Source: Colwellia sp. (GTDB lineage: Bacteria; Pseudomonadota; Gammaproteobacteria; Enterobacterales; Alteromonadaceae). Taken from it: DNA of 64,000 nucleotides. Both the position numbers and the translations under genes were made by a program. The stretch covers positions 19,170 to 83,169 of the forward strand of contig JAHDIK010000007.1 of NCBI GenBank assembly GCA_020630795.1, read 5' to 3'. The notes below the pieces were generated by a model, which had not been told where the DNA came from, did not search any database, and saw nothing but the letters and a program-made list of their open reading frames with translations. Shown here one piece after another: positions 28,220 to 37,320 of this stretch. Position 1 is the first letter of the stretch. Each line of letters opens with the position of its first letter.

Positions 28220-28768
28220 TTACCGTAAAAATTGCGTTTTAGATTGTCTTTCGTGGATAACGTTCTCAATATTTAAACGTTCAGTCTCTGGTGACTGTTT
28301 AATCTCAATACCTTCATGGTTAAGCAACCATAATTTTCGCTCAAGCCCACCTGCGTAGCCAGTTAATGCTCCAGAAGAACCAACAACACGATGGCAAGGT
28401 ACAATTATTGTTAGAGGATTACGACCATTGGCACCACCAACAGCTTGAGAACCTTTAGGTTTATTGATTTTTTTAGCAATATCAAGGTATGAAACAGTAT
28501 TGCCAAAAGGTATGGTTGATAGTGCATCCCAAACCTGTTTCTGAAAAACAGTACCGACAGGATCAAGTGCCAAATTAAAAGACTGACGACCTCCTTCAAA
28601 ATATTCCAACAACTGCTTTTTACAACCCTCTGTATGTAAGTTTGGCTGAGTGGTTTGCATTTTATCGCCACAAAAAATCACATGCACTAACCCAGCATCA
28701 GTTGCTTTACACTCCATCACTCCCAACGGCGTTGCTACATAGTCTATAAACATTAAAGTTGGCTCCAT
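28220..28768 (-). CDS. ogt: Methylated-DNA--[protein]-cysteine S-methyltransferase (Ogt type)
   Basis: A 182-residue suicide repair protein that moves the methyl group from O6-methylguanine to its own cysteine. The acceptor Cys125 sits in IVPCHRVVG; the DNA-binding helix with 'GNTVSYLDIAKK' precedes it. The tail beyond residue 150 is longer than usual. The start overlaps the upstream glycosylase stop by 16 bases, giving translational coupling. A second in-frame ATG lies five codons in and cannot be excluded. It complements the Ada-AraC-AlkA protein, which lacks this domain. Confidence 0.92.
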   Translation of the reverse strand: MEPTLMFIDYVATPLGVMECKATDAGLVHVIFCGDKMQTTQPNLHTEGCKKQLLEYFEGGRQSFNLALDPVGTVFQKQVWDALSTIPFGNTVSYLDIAKKINKPKGSQAVGGANGRNPLTIIVPCHRVVGSSGALTGYAGGLERKLWLLNHEGIEIKQSPETERLNIENVIHERQSKTQFLR

Positions 28769-30138
28769 AATTGAAAAGTTAAATAACTACGCCATGGCGA
28801 CGCTTTATCAGCGGAAAAATCAGACACTAACAAATTATCAAGTTGAGTTAGCGCATTTTTAACACCTAAGTCTCCTGACAAAAATATATCAGGGTGACTC
28901 ATACCTCTAAGTTGAACATATTCGATTGTCCACGGCCCAATTCCTTTTATTTCAAGCCACGATTCTGGGTTATTCAGTAATTCCGTGTCGTGATTATCAA
29001 CAAAAAATTGCGCAAAATTACGAAGAGTTTGCTTACGAGCGCCAGGCATTTTAAAAAAGTTGAGTTCGTTATTAGCTATTGTTGCTGGCGTGGGAAATAA
29101 AACATATTCACCCAACTTTTCTCCCAACTCATCAACAAGCTTCTCAACTAAATTTCGAGCTGCAGTAACAGAAATTTGTTGACCAAGTATTGCCCTAACT
29201 CCTGCCTCAAACACATTCCAAATACCAGGTAATCGAATACCTGAATTTATTGTAAAATCTTGAGTAAAGCACTGTTGAACGCCTTGTTCAACGACTTGCA
29301 TATCTACGTCTAAATCAAAAATTCGCCTGATATTCTTAATGATAGGTTTTAAGTGAGTTACATCATCTAGCTCAATATCTACATCGAAGCAGTGTTGAAC
29401 GTCATTGTGGTAAGCGGTGAAACGCCCTTGCGATTCTCCCCACGTAAATGTTCGACCATAGCCATTATCAACAATCCACTCAAGCTTATTAACTGCACGA
29501 CTCGTTAGCAATTTATGCATATAAGCCCAATCAAACGGCGGCCGATAATACATTTTAATACTCAGCGTACTATCAGCTTTTTTTCCCGACTTTCTAATGT
29601 CTGAAGGTGTTAGTTGCAATTGAGATTTAACACAGTCATTGAATCTCCTTATACTTTTAAACCCACTGGCAAGTGCAACCTGAGTAATAGGTAATTGCGT
29701 TTGATGTAATAGCTGTTTTGCAAAAAGGCATTGCTGATATAGAGCATAACGCTTTGGCGACACGCCTAAATTTTCTTCAAACAGTTTACGCAAATAACGA
29801 TCGGTAATACCTAAACGTTCGGCTAACAAGGTAAGCGTGCTGTCTTGAAGAGCTCCTGCTTCTATTAAGCTAATGGCTCTATCAAGTGTTGTGTTTACAC
29901 CTTTCCACGCAGGAGAATTTGGCGCACTGTCAGGCCTACACCGCAAACATGGACGAAAACCAGCCTCAGCGCACTCTATAGCGCTTTCAAAATATTGTAC
30001 GTTTTCTTCTTTTGGAGGAAAGACCGGACATACTGTTCTACAGTAAATTCCTGTTGTTTTAACCGCGGTAAAAAATTTACCATCAAAACGAGGGTCTCTC
30101 GACAAACGCGCACGTTGGCAAGTTTTAGCGTTTAGCAT
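28753..30138 (-). CDS. Ada metal-binding / AraC / AlkA DNA-3-methyladenine glycosylase fusion
   Basis: A 461-residue protein joining sensor, regulator and repair enzyme. The Ada N-terminal zinc domain has Cys33, Cys37, Cys64 and Cys67; one of these takes methyl groups from phosphotriesters in Ada. An AraC helix-turn-helix follows (about 85-170), then an AlkA N-terminal domain and the helix-hairpin-helix glycosylase with 'IKGIGPWTIEYVQLRG' and the catalytic Asp in 'IFLSGDLG'. It removes alkylated purines and probably activates its own operon after methylation, in the manner of the adaptive response. It is followed by ogt with a 16-base overlap. Confidence 0.92.
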   Translation of the reverse strand: MLNAKTCQRARLSRDPRFDGKFFTAVKTTGIYCRTVCPVFPPKEENVQYFESAIECAEAGFRPCLRCRPDSAPNSPAWKGVNTTLDRAISLIEAGALQDSTLTLLAERLGITDRYLRKLFEENLGVSPKRYALYQQCLFAKQLLHQTQLPITQVALASGFKSIRRFNDCVKSQLQLTPSDIRKSGKKADSTLSIKMYYRPPFDWAYMHKLLTSRAVNKLEWIVDNGYGRTFTWGESQGRFTAYHNDVQHCFDVDIELDDVTHLKPIIKNIRRIFDLDVDMQVVEQGVQQCFTQDFTINSGIRLPGIWNVFEAGVRAILGQQISVTAARNLVEKLVDELGEKLGEYVLFPTPATIANNELNFFKMPGARKQTLRNFAQFFVDNHDTELLNNPESWLEIKGIGPWTIEYVQLRGMSHPDIFLSGDLGVKNALTQLDNLLVSDFSADKASPWRSYLTFQLWSQL

Positions 30139-30394
30139 TTCACATTCTCGTTGTAATACGTAACAACATCATAACCAACATAATATAAAAAACTGGCCAT
30201 TTTCGGAACTTAATATCACTTTATAGGGGATATCATCATATTTCCCGAAAATGATGCAGCAAGCCCCCACGTTCACCAAAAAAGAGCAACTGTATACAGT
30301 ACACAAAAATTAATTAAATAAAAATCAATAACATATTAAATGGCGTAGCTTTTGCTGCGTAATTAAAAAACAAACGTATAAAAAGGTTGGAACG

Positions 30395-31537
30395 TTGAGA
30401 ATTCTATTTATACCCGTTAATTTTTTAATCAATGCAATAGGCTTTAATCGAGTTATTTTGCTTTCACTTTTTATGACAATATTGCTGTTCATTGCATGTT
30501 TACAGCTCAGCAACCATCAAATAGCGCTCTGCTTTTTAAGTTATCTTTATCTAAACTCGGGCATTGTTTACATCGCTCATACACAAATTGAGCATTTAAA
30601 AAAAGTTATTGAGCATATCAATGTTAAAGAACTCGACCACAGAGATGTTCATTTTAACAGCCTGATAAATACAGATTTGTTAAACCAGCTTTTAAGAACA
30701 TATAGAGAGCTAGGAAGAATTAACGCTTTTAACGAAGATAGAAACAAAGAAGTTAAATTTTCTGCCGCTCAAGTTATTGAAACATCGTCGAAAGTAAAAG
30801 AAAACGTTCATAAACAATCTGATGCAACCAATTCAACTGCAGCAGCGATAGAAGAAATGAGCCAATCTCTTCTTGCAGTTAACGATGAATTATCAAATAC
30901 GCATGAATCTTCATGTAAAGCGGCAAACGTAGCCCATCAAGGAAAAGACTCCCTTATTCCTTTAAATGAAGCGGTTATCGATGTAAGTAACCTTGCGCAA
31001 TCAACTCAACATAAAATGGTAATGCTCAATAACCTTACCAAAGAAGTTGAAAACATTACCGAATCTATTCAACAAATATCTCAACAAACAAACTTATTGG
31101 CATTAAATGCTTCCATAGAAGCAGCAAGAGCCGGCGACATGGGACGAGGTTTTGCCGTTGTTGCTGATGAAGTAAGACAGCTCGCTATTAGAACTCATAA
31201 TTCTACTGAGCTCATTGTTTCTAATATTTCGAATGTACTCAGTGAAAGCGAAGCAATAGTTGAAACAATGAATAACGTCGTTGAAAAAACCGAACTTAGC
31301 TTAGAAAAAGTCGCATTAGTAGACAACGCATTTAATGAAATTACCAAAGCGACTGATGAAGTAAAACAGCAAATGGAGTTCGTGAATGTTGCTTCTCAGC
31401 AACAAACAGCAGCGACGAATGAGATTGCTGAGCATATTTCAAATGTAGTCATTGGCGCTCAAAAAAATGCAGAAATAGCGCAACAATCTGAATCTGTTGC
31501 CAATCATTTACGTAAGCTAACTCAATCGACGGTATAG
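30395..31537 (+). CDS. Methyl-accepting chemotaxis protein without a sensor domain
   Basis: A 380-residue chemoreceptor-like protein. Two hydrophobic segments (about 19-37 and 43-60) make a tight hairpin with only a few residues outside, and there is no HAMP or periplasmic ligand domain. The signalling coiled coil keeps the hairpin tip '[19 protein letters not shown]' and '[10 protein letters not shown]', so it can dock CheA/CheW. The start is TTG with AAGG nine bases upstream. The next gene, ten bases downstream, encodes a NIT-like sensor protein, suggesting that sensing is supplied in trans. Confidence 0.85.
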   Translation: MRILFIPVNFLINAIGFNRVILLSLFMTILLFIACLQLSNHQIALCFLSYLYLNSGIVYIAHTQIEHLKKVIEHINVKELDHRDVHFNSLINTDLLNQLLRTYRELGRINAFNEDRNKEVKFSAAQVIETSSKVKENVHKQSDATNSTAAAIEEMSQSLLAVNDELSNTHESSCKAANVAHQGKDSLIPLNEAVIDVSNLAQSTQHKMVMLNNLTKEVENITESIQQISQQTNLLALNASIEAARAGDMGRGFAVVADEVRQLAIRTHNSTELIVSNISNVLSESEAIVETMNNVVEKTELSLEKVALVDNAFNEITKATDEVKQQMEFVNVASQQQTAATNEIAEHISNVVIGAQKNAEIAQQSESVANHLRKLTQSTV

Positions 31538-31547
31538 GAATAAATAT

Positions 31548-32378
31548 ATGTTCTATCTAATCGCCCTTTTACTTATCGCATTTATTATTGTTAGTTCAAA
31601 AAAAAGAAATAAAGCGAAAATGAAATCCAGCCAGTTGGTGGGAATTGAAATAATTACGCAACTTAAAGCGGTTATTTCATTAGTTCAACAGCATCGAGGA
31701 TTAAGTTCTGCATGGCTAAACGGAGAAAATAACGTAGAACCTAAACTAGCCGATCTCAAGCATGAAATTCAACGCATTATAAACCGACTTCATTTAACAC
31801 CAATTAACCAAAGTGAACGTTGGGTAGGTTTTTCAGATCATTGGAAGAGATTACTTATTCTAAAAAATAAACCTTCGGCGGCAAATAGCTTTGAACAGCA
31901 TTGCTTACTCATCAAAAATTTAACGTATTTATTAGAAGACATGGCTGACAGTCATTATTTAACGGCTGACTATTGCAACGCTTTACCCAATATCGGATAT
32001 ACATGGCGAGAACTGATCGTATCTACTGAGAATATTGGTCAGTCGAGAGCAATTGGTACAGGCGTATGCGTTCAAAGCAATTGCTCTAGTGTGGATAAAA
32101 TTCGCCTTAATTTTTTAACAGAAACCATGATAAAAGTAACAAATGAAACGTTACAGCAGTTATCGCACTTACCTGAAGAATCAGCAAACCACATAAATTT
32201 AGTGCAGTTAGCAACGTCGAAACTGGAAAAATTAATAACAACCATTAACCAAGAGCTTATTAACGCGACTACTATTAATATCAATCATCAAGAATACTTT
32301 ACCCTTGCGTCTGAAGTACTCAAATCTTTTGACGATATTTTTGAGCATCAAATTAAACAACTATCAAAAGCTATTTAA
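31548..32378 (+). CDS. Membrane-anchored NIT-like (nitrate/nitrite-sensing type) protein
   Basis: A 276-residue protein with one N-terminal transmembrane helix (2-16), followed at once by a basic patch (KKRNKAK), which by the positive-inside rule puts the rest in the cytoplasm. The body resembles the all-helical NIT domain: 'LVQQHRGLSSAWLNG' (45-59) fits the family's 'LQxERG' signature, and later helices contain 'WRELIVSTENIGQSRAIGTG'. There is no output domain. Spacing of ten bases after the MCP gene and an AGGA site show co-translation. Nitrate/nitrite as ligand is only a family-based guess. Confidence 0.6.
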   Translation: MFYLIALLLIAFIIVSSKKRNKAKMKSSQLVGIEIITQLKAVISLVQQHRGLSSAWLNGENNVEPKLADLKHEIQRIINRLHLTPINQSERWVGFSDHWKRLLILKNKPSAANSFEQHCLLIKNLTYLLEDMADSHYLTADYCNALPNIGYTWRELIVSTENIGQSRAIGTGVCVQSNCSSVDKIRLNFLTETMIKVTNETLQQLSHLPEESANHINLVQLATSKLEKLITTINQELINATTININHQEYFTLASEVLKSFDDIFEHQIKQLSKAI

Positions 32379-32394
32379 GTTAAAAAACATCAAT

Positions 32395-32420
32395 AAAAAA
32401 GCGAGCTAATGCTCGCTTTT
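32395..32420. terminator. Bidirectional terminator
   Basis: GCGAGC-TAAT-GCTCGC with six A before and four T after, between the convergent NIT-like and DUF2059 genes. Confidence 0.85.
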
Positions 32421-32473
32421 GTAAATTGTATTAACCCCTTTTAAATAAGGTTAACGTTTAAAAACGTAAATCA

Positions 32474-33292
32474 TTACTTCTTAAGTTCTGTTAATCTTTT
32501 TGCAGCTTGTTCTGTCCACAAACCAAATGAATCACTAATGGCTTTATACACTACATCTAACTCTTTTTTACCTAACGGTGTTTCGTAAAAGCTTGAGTAA
32601 GCATTAATATCTTCATCGCTTAATTCTTCGTACATGTAGTATGAAACATAAATCATTTGCTGAGAAAGCTGTGGTTTCAACATTGCTTCCATTTGTTGCA
32701 TTTGCTGATTAATTTGCTCATGAGTTAACGTATTACCGTCAGCAATACTTAAGCTTTGTACCATACCTTTAGTGATGCTCATTACCATGTCGAATGCGCG
32801 ATCAACCATATTAGTGCTATCAACAAAATTTCTAATGGTTTTAATACGTTGCTCAGTTGGAGGCGTTGACTGAATTTTTGCCATGTATTGCATAAATTCT
32901 TGGTTAAAACTAGCTGACGTAGACTTTTGTTCCGCTATTTTAACGCTGCGTGCTAAGTCCGCATTCAACCACGTTAATAGCTCTTTCATTTCGGTAACTG
33001 AAAAACCTTTTTTCAAGCTTGTTGCAATTGATTCTTTAACCTGTTTTTCGTCCCATGCATCAACCATAATATTCATGGTTTTTTCAGCTTGATCAGCGTC
33101 TTTCGCTGTTAACTTCATTTGTTGCCCCATTCCTTGCATTTGTGCTGGAATGTTTTGCAACATCAACTCTACGCCAGATAAGTCCATATACTGGGTAATA
33201 TCTTCATTTTTAATTGTGTTAGCTATTACAGTATGTGTAAAAGAAGTTAGTACAAATATCAGTGTGAAATATAAAGCAGATACTTTTTTCAT
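32474..33292 (-). CDS. DUF2059 domain exported protein
   Basis: A 272-residue protein with a Sec signal peptide (cleavage near residue 24, 'VIA-N') and an otherwise helical, Met/Gln-rich body. The C-terminal half matches DUF2059: 'LSDEDINAYSSFYETPLGKKE' near residues 222-245, where the family has 'l...El..l..Fy.sp.G.k'. A related pattern ('FSVTEMKELLTWLNADLARS') occurs near 95-115, suggesting a duplicated unit. AAGGA precedes the ATG. Function is not established for the family. Confidence 0.75.
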   Translation of the reverse strand: MKKVSALYFTLIFVLTSFTHTVIANTIKNEDITQYMDLSGVELMLQNIPAQMQGMGQQMKLTAKDADQAEKTMNIMVDAWDEKQVKESIATSLKKGFSVTEMKELLTWLNADLARSVKIAEQKSTSASFNQEFMQYMAKIQSTPPTEQRIKTIRNFVDSTNMVDRAFDMVMSITKGMVQSLSIADGNTLTHEQINQQMQQMEAMLKPQLSQQMIYVSYYMYEELSDEDINAYSSFYETPLGKKELDVVYKAISDSFGLWTEQAAKRLTELKK

Positions 33293-33375
33293 CGTTGTTC
33301 CTTAACTAGTAGTTATGTAAGTAAAATTAATTTTACGCATGACATATTATGTCTAATTTTGATTTATAGCAAATA

Positions 33376-33400
33376 AAAAACGCTTACCAAGGTAAGCGTT
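33376..33400 (-). terminator. Rho-independent terminator of the Agd3-like gene
   Basis: 10-bp stem AACGCTTACC/GGTAAGCGTT with a two-base spacer (the loop takes in adjacent bases), followed on the minus strand by a T-run, 27 bases after the stop. Confidence 0.8.
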
Positions 33401-33426
33401 TATCATATCAGACTTATTATCAAATA

Positions 33427-35922
33427 TTACTGATTAAGTGCTCTGTTTACATTTAAAATAGTTTCACCTGTATCTACATCAGTTTTAATAATGCTTTGAC
33501 CACCGTACATTTCGCCATTTTCAATACCTGTAACAAATGCTTTAACGTTACCGTCAGCAGTAATTGTTACTGTATTCGTATCGCGGTTCCAAGTACCTTT
33601 AACAGAAGCTGCTTTAGCAGCAAGCTTGTCTTTAGTATTTTCACCAATAGTGAAGTAGTCTAAGTTTTTAACAGGTAAGTTAATGTACTTGTTAAACTCA
33701 TCTGCAACCGCTTTCAACCAATCAAACTGTAATGAATTACCATTGTCGTAGTTCATTAAGTTAGAAATATGGAAGTAATGCGGCCATGCTTTATAGCTCA
33801 ACATATGACGCACTGTTCTGTCAGCTTCAAACGCTAGTATTTCTTCATACGTTTTAGGAACACAAATCGCACCTAAGTCAGTACAAGGATCAATACCACG
33901 CTCAATGTATGACTCGTTGTATATGTAGTTAAACTCATCCGTTAACGTTTCAGGTGTTGTAACGTTGTAGTAAACCTGAGTTGGGTAACGTGGTAACAAT
34001 AAAATGTTAGTACCTTCAACATAATGCTCAGACGCTTGGTTAACACGTGAAGAATCAGATGCCAAATATTTAATGTCTAAAGTTGCAAGAGCATCCATTA
34101 GTTCAAGGTTACGACCTTCTGGATACGGCGTGTATTGTGGGTTATCAACATTTGAACTTTCAGTGTCTTCTAAACCAGAATGGTTACCTGTAACAAGTAC
34201 TTGAGACGCAGTATCAAACCCTGGTAAGTCCATCGCTTTCCATACGTTTAAGTTTTCACCTACTTCGTAAAGCGCAATATCGTACGTAGCGCCTGAACTT
34301 GTGTACATATCACGATGCGTTAATGTATGGTTTAAGAAACGAAATTCTTCTTTAGTTTCAATCACAGCATTCGTTAATTCATCAGTACTGCTTTGGTATT
34401 CAAGATCAAGTGTAGGACGTAAGTGAGCGTATCCAGAGTTTTTCGTGTAAATCTTTGTTAAGTTTTGGTTGTTACCCACTAAAACTAACGAGAAATCATC
34501 TAATTCTGTTTCTTGCCATGCAGCAACTAAACTTGAAATATCCGCTTTAATTGTTCCCCAGTTGTCTTGGTAAGGAACACAATTAGCGCTGTCGTAGTCT
34601 CCACCAGAAATACTCCAAGGAGTTGAAGAAGCTCTATTGTTCCACGACGCCGACTCTTCCCATGCAGAATTCATTAAACAAATATCACCCGCACCACGGT
34701 AAAAGTAGCTGTACCAAGATCTTCTAGTACTCAGCTCTAAATCAGCTTTTGTTACAGGGCTAGCTTTGTCTACGTCAAAACCAAACAATGCACGCGAATC
34801 TCTGTACCAATTCTTTTGTACTTTAGCGACGCTTTTAGAACCACGTTGAGCATTAACACTTGTTGAGAAAATATAAGTATCTTTATCAGAAGTTAACGAC
34901 TCAGAGCCACCAGTAGGAAGCTCAGCGTAACCACCGTTAAAAGCAAGGTCTAAAACAAAACCTGCGAAGTTAGGGTTTTCTTGTTCAAACTGCTTTTGAG
35001 AAGCAACGATGTTATGAATACCTTCTGCTGTATTACGGTACGCTTTACCGTCTACATAGTTAGCATTAATTTCAGGATTCCATAATGCATCAGCGGCAAA
35101 TAAATCATCTACGTGTGCGCTTAAATGCACATAACGAGCACCAATGAAAACACCTTGAGATGCATAGTTTACAAATTCATAGTTGATAATTTGAGAATGT
35201 AATAAATAAAATGCGTTTGTAATAGTAGATAAAAGAACTTTACGACCGTCAGGGTACGTTAATTCTGACACCATTGTTTTACCGGTAGCTGAGTCTTTTA
35301 ATAAAGGTAAAACTACAGGCCCGTTAGGATCTTCACTTGGCTGCGCAGCCAACGCGTAATCAGTTACTGATAATGGGCTTTGCTTGTTAATGTATTCGTA
35401 AAACTCACCTTGGCCAACAGGTTCTTGCCATTCTGCCGTAAAGTCAGCGCCAGCAACAATACTGTATGGGTCCATACCGTAATCAAGGTCATAATTTACA
35501 CGGTAGTACTCACCCGACACTGGGTTACCTGATAAAACAGATTCCCTTACGTCGAAATCTCTTTCGTATTGGTGAAGTATTTTCCATTCTTCAAGGTTTA
35601 AAGACGAGTTTTTGTAATTACCTTCGCCTGTGTAATACATAAATGAATCAGTTAATATTACACCGTTGTAATTACCAACTTCACCTGTAACTAGCATATC
35701 ACGCGTTAACTCGTTTTGAGTTGCGTCGAATACTTCGTATGGCACGTTCATTTCATCAAGAATATCGTCAATGTAATCAAGACCTTGATCTTGCTCAGCA
35801 GTACCCGATGAAATAACTAAGAGTTTTAAGTCAACAGTTGCTGCTGAAGACATAAATGCGGTTGATAACAGGGAAGATAATAAAACTACCTTACTTCCAA
35901 TGTTTTTAAGCTTGAGGTTCAT
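33427..35922 (-). CDS. Agd3-like extracellular polysaccharide deacetylase with inserted DNRLRE/CBM96-like domain
   Basis: An 831-residue secreted protein (signal peptide to about residue 27). The N-terminal part resembles the CBM87 domain of Agd3. The NodB-like catalytic core shows the metal/base pair in 'SAHVDDLFAADAL' (Asp272, Asp273) and the metal ligands in NHTLTH (His532, His536). Between these motifs, about residues 344-506, lies a beta-sandwich of the DNRLRE type ('DTYIFSTSV', 'ALFGFDVD', 'WGTIKADISSLVAAW', 'HLRPTLDLEY'). Agd3 deacetylates galactosaminogalactan in Aspergillus (family CE18); a GalNAc/GlcNAc-containing polymer is the likely substrate type. AAGGA precedes the ATG. It is a single gene. 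Confidence 0.72.
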   Translation of the reverse strand: MNLKLKNIGSKVVLLSSLLSTAFMSSAATVDLKLLVISSGTAEQDQGLDYIDDILDEMNVPYEVFDATQNELTRDMLVTGEVGNYNGVILTDSFMYYTGEGNYKNSSLNLEEWKILHQYERDFDVRESVLSGNPVSGEYYRVNYDLDYGMDPYSIVAGADFTAEWQEPVGQGEFYEYINKQSPLSVTDYALAAQPSEDPNGPVVLPLLKDSATGKTMVSELTYPDGRKVLLSTITNAFYLLHSQIINYEFVNYASQGVFIGARYVHLSAHVDDLFAADALWNPEINANYVDGKAYRNTAEGIHNIVASQKQFEQENPNFAGFVLDLAFNGGYAELPTGGSESLTSDKDTYIFSTSVNAQRGSKSVAKVQKNWYRDSRALFGFDVDKASPVTKADLELSTRRSWYSYFYRGAGDICLMNSAWEESASWNNRASSTPWSISGGDYDSANCVPYQDNWGTIKADISSLVAAWQETELDDFSLVLVGNNQNLTKIYTKNSGYAHLRPTLDLEYQSSTDELTNAVIETKEEFRFLNHTLTHRDMYTSSGATYDIALYEVGENLNVWKAMDLPGFDTASQVLVTGNHSGLEDTESSNVDNPQYTPYPEGRNLELMDALATLDIKYLASDSSRVNQASEHYVEGTNILLLPRYPTQVYYNVTTPETLTDEFNYIYNESYIERGIDPCTDLGAICVPKTYEEILAFEADRTVRHMLSYKAWPHYFHISNLMNYDNGNSLQFDWLKAVADEFNKYINLPVKNLDYFTIGENTKDKLAAKAASVKGTWNRDTNTVTITADGNVKAFVTGIENGEMYGGQSIIKTDVDTGETILNVNRALNQ

Positions 35923-36375
35923 AATTTTCCTTTAATTATGTATAAAAATTATTCTTATTCATTCACGTAATGACGCCAATATTGTTGTTAGTTATTGACA
36001 TCATTAAAAAATTTTAAAACAAAAAACTTCAATATAATACGTTTCGCCATGCTTAAAGCACGAAATACGCCAAAACATTTAAAACCATAAATTTCAATGA
36101 GTTAATTATTGTTCTCATAAAAATAAAAGCTTAATGTAAAAGATTTTGACAACGAAATTACGTAACGTGTAAATAACATACTAAAACGTGTATATTCTAA
36201 CAGTATGTTAAATTAATGTTAACAATAAAATGATAAAGATAAGAACAGGCTAGTAGGTAGAATATTGAACTGGCCGAGAATAAGACACAACGTACGAATT
36301 ATATTTGCAAGCTTTTACAACCTAAGCTCACATAGCCAATATACGAAGCCAACTCACAAAGTAAAGCTACAAAAT
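35923..36375. other. Intergenic region upstream of the deacetylase gene
   Basis: AT-rich spacer with the deacetylase promoter region. No ORF looks real. The right part runs into the tandem repeats listed next. Confidence 0.5.
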
Positions 36376-36423
36376 AAAGTACAAAGTAAAATACAAACTA
36401 AAGTACAAAGTAAAATACAAACT
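36376..36423. repeat. Tandem repeat, two 24-bp units each of two 12-bp subunits
   Basis: Two exact 24-bp copies beginning AAAGTACAAAGT (36376-36399 and 36400-36423); inside each, the 12-bp halves AAAGTACAAAGT and AAAATACAAACT are similar. Looser copies extend to about 36360. The array creates a Lys/Gln-repeat reading frame that I regard as a by-product. Confidence 0.85.
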
Positions 36424-36426
36424 AAG

Positions 36427-36459
36427 AAACGCCCAATCACTATGATGATTAAGCGTTTT
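36427..36459. terminator. Imperfect hairpin, possible terminator
   Basis: AAACGC..AATCA pairs with TGATT..GCGTTT around a short loop and is followed by TTTTG on the plus strand. It lies 52 bases after the PEBP stop on the minus strand, where the downstream T-run is poor. Confidence 0.35.
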
Positions 36460-36510
36460 GTGCGCTGAATAAATACTTAAATAAAAAGCGACAACAGAAT
36501 CACAAGTTGG

Positions 36511-37068
36511 TTAATCTCTTCTATATAAAGATTCAATGGTACTTGATTCAATCGTGTTAGCATTAATCATATACCCAGCTAGCGCACCTGACGCATTTTT
36601 TGGCAGGTCTAGTTTTTCAACCGATAACGCATGAATAGTAAATCGATAATGATGAACCCCATGCCCTTTGGGAGGACAAGCGCCGCCGAAGCCCCTACTC
36701 CCGTAGTCATTTTCAATTTGCATACTACCTTTTGGTGCTTTGTTTTCTTTAGTGCTTCCCGCACCAGCTTTTAACTCAGATGTTGTGCTTGATATATTCA
36801 CAATTTGCCAATGCCACCAACCGCTACCAGTTGGTGCGTCTGGATCATACGCTGTTATAGCAAAGCTTTTAGTGCCTTTTGGTGCGTTAACCCATTTAAG
36901 GTGAGGAGATATATCAGCACCATCACAACCAAAGCCCGTAAATTCTTGAGCTTTATTCATATATTCACCTTGTTTAATGTCATCACTTAATAAGGTAAAT
37001 GAACCAGCCAATACCGAGGTAGACAACATGAGTGAACAAAGTGATAACGCTTTAACTATTTTACGCAT
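36511..37068 (-). CDS. YbhB/YbcL family (PEBP, Raf kinase inhibitor-like) exported protein
   Basis: A 185-residue phosphatidylethanolamine-binding-protein fold with a signal peptide (to about residue 21). Family motifs are present: 'FGCDGADISPHLKW', 'YDPDAPTGSGWWHW' and 'GACPPKGHGVHHYRFTIHAL'. These form the anion-binding pocket. Bacterial members have no agreed function. AGGGA precedes the ATG. It is monogenic. Confidence 0.9.
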   Translation of the reverse strand: MRKIVKALSLCSLMLSTSVLAGSFTLLSDDIKQGEYMNKAQEFTGFGCDGADISPHLKWVNAPKGTKSFAITAYDPDAPTGSGWWHWQIVNISSTTSELKAGAGSTKENKAPKGSMQIENDYGSRGFGGACPPKGHGVHHYRFTIHALSVEKLDLPKNASGALAGYMINANTIESSTIESLYRRD

Positions 37069-37320
37069 AACAATCCCTAATTAATTTGTGTTGTTGTATA
37101 GATTACACTGAAATAACAAAAATATTATTCCAAATATGTCAATTTTTGCTCTAATTCCTTCAATTTTTTTGTCAAACATTAAACGACAAACTACATATGA
37201 TTAAACCACATTTAAATAACTGTACAAAACACTGTATAAATTATCATATTCCATGCTAGTATTTCGCAACTTTCATTTATTTGAACGTGTTGTTGAATAC
37301 ATATCAGGAATTGTACACTT

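Noticed and set aside
36265-36468. 67-codon frame with Val/Ile-Gln-Ser/Thr-Lys repeats
   Set aside because: The repeats are explained by the 12/24-bp DNA array; no Shine-Dalgarno site and no sensible protein features.
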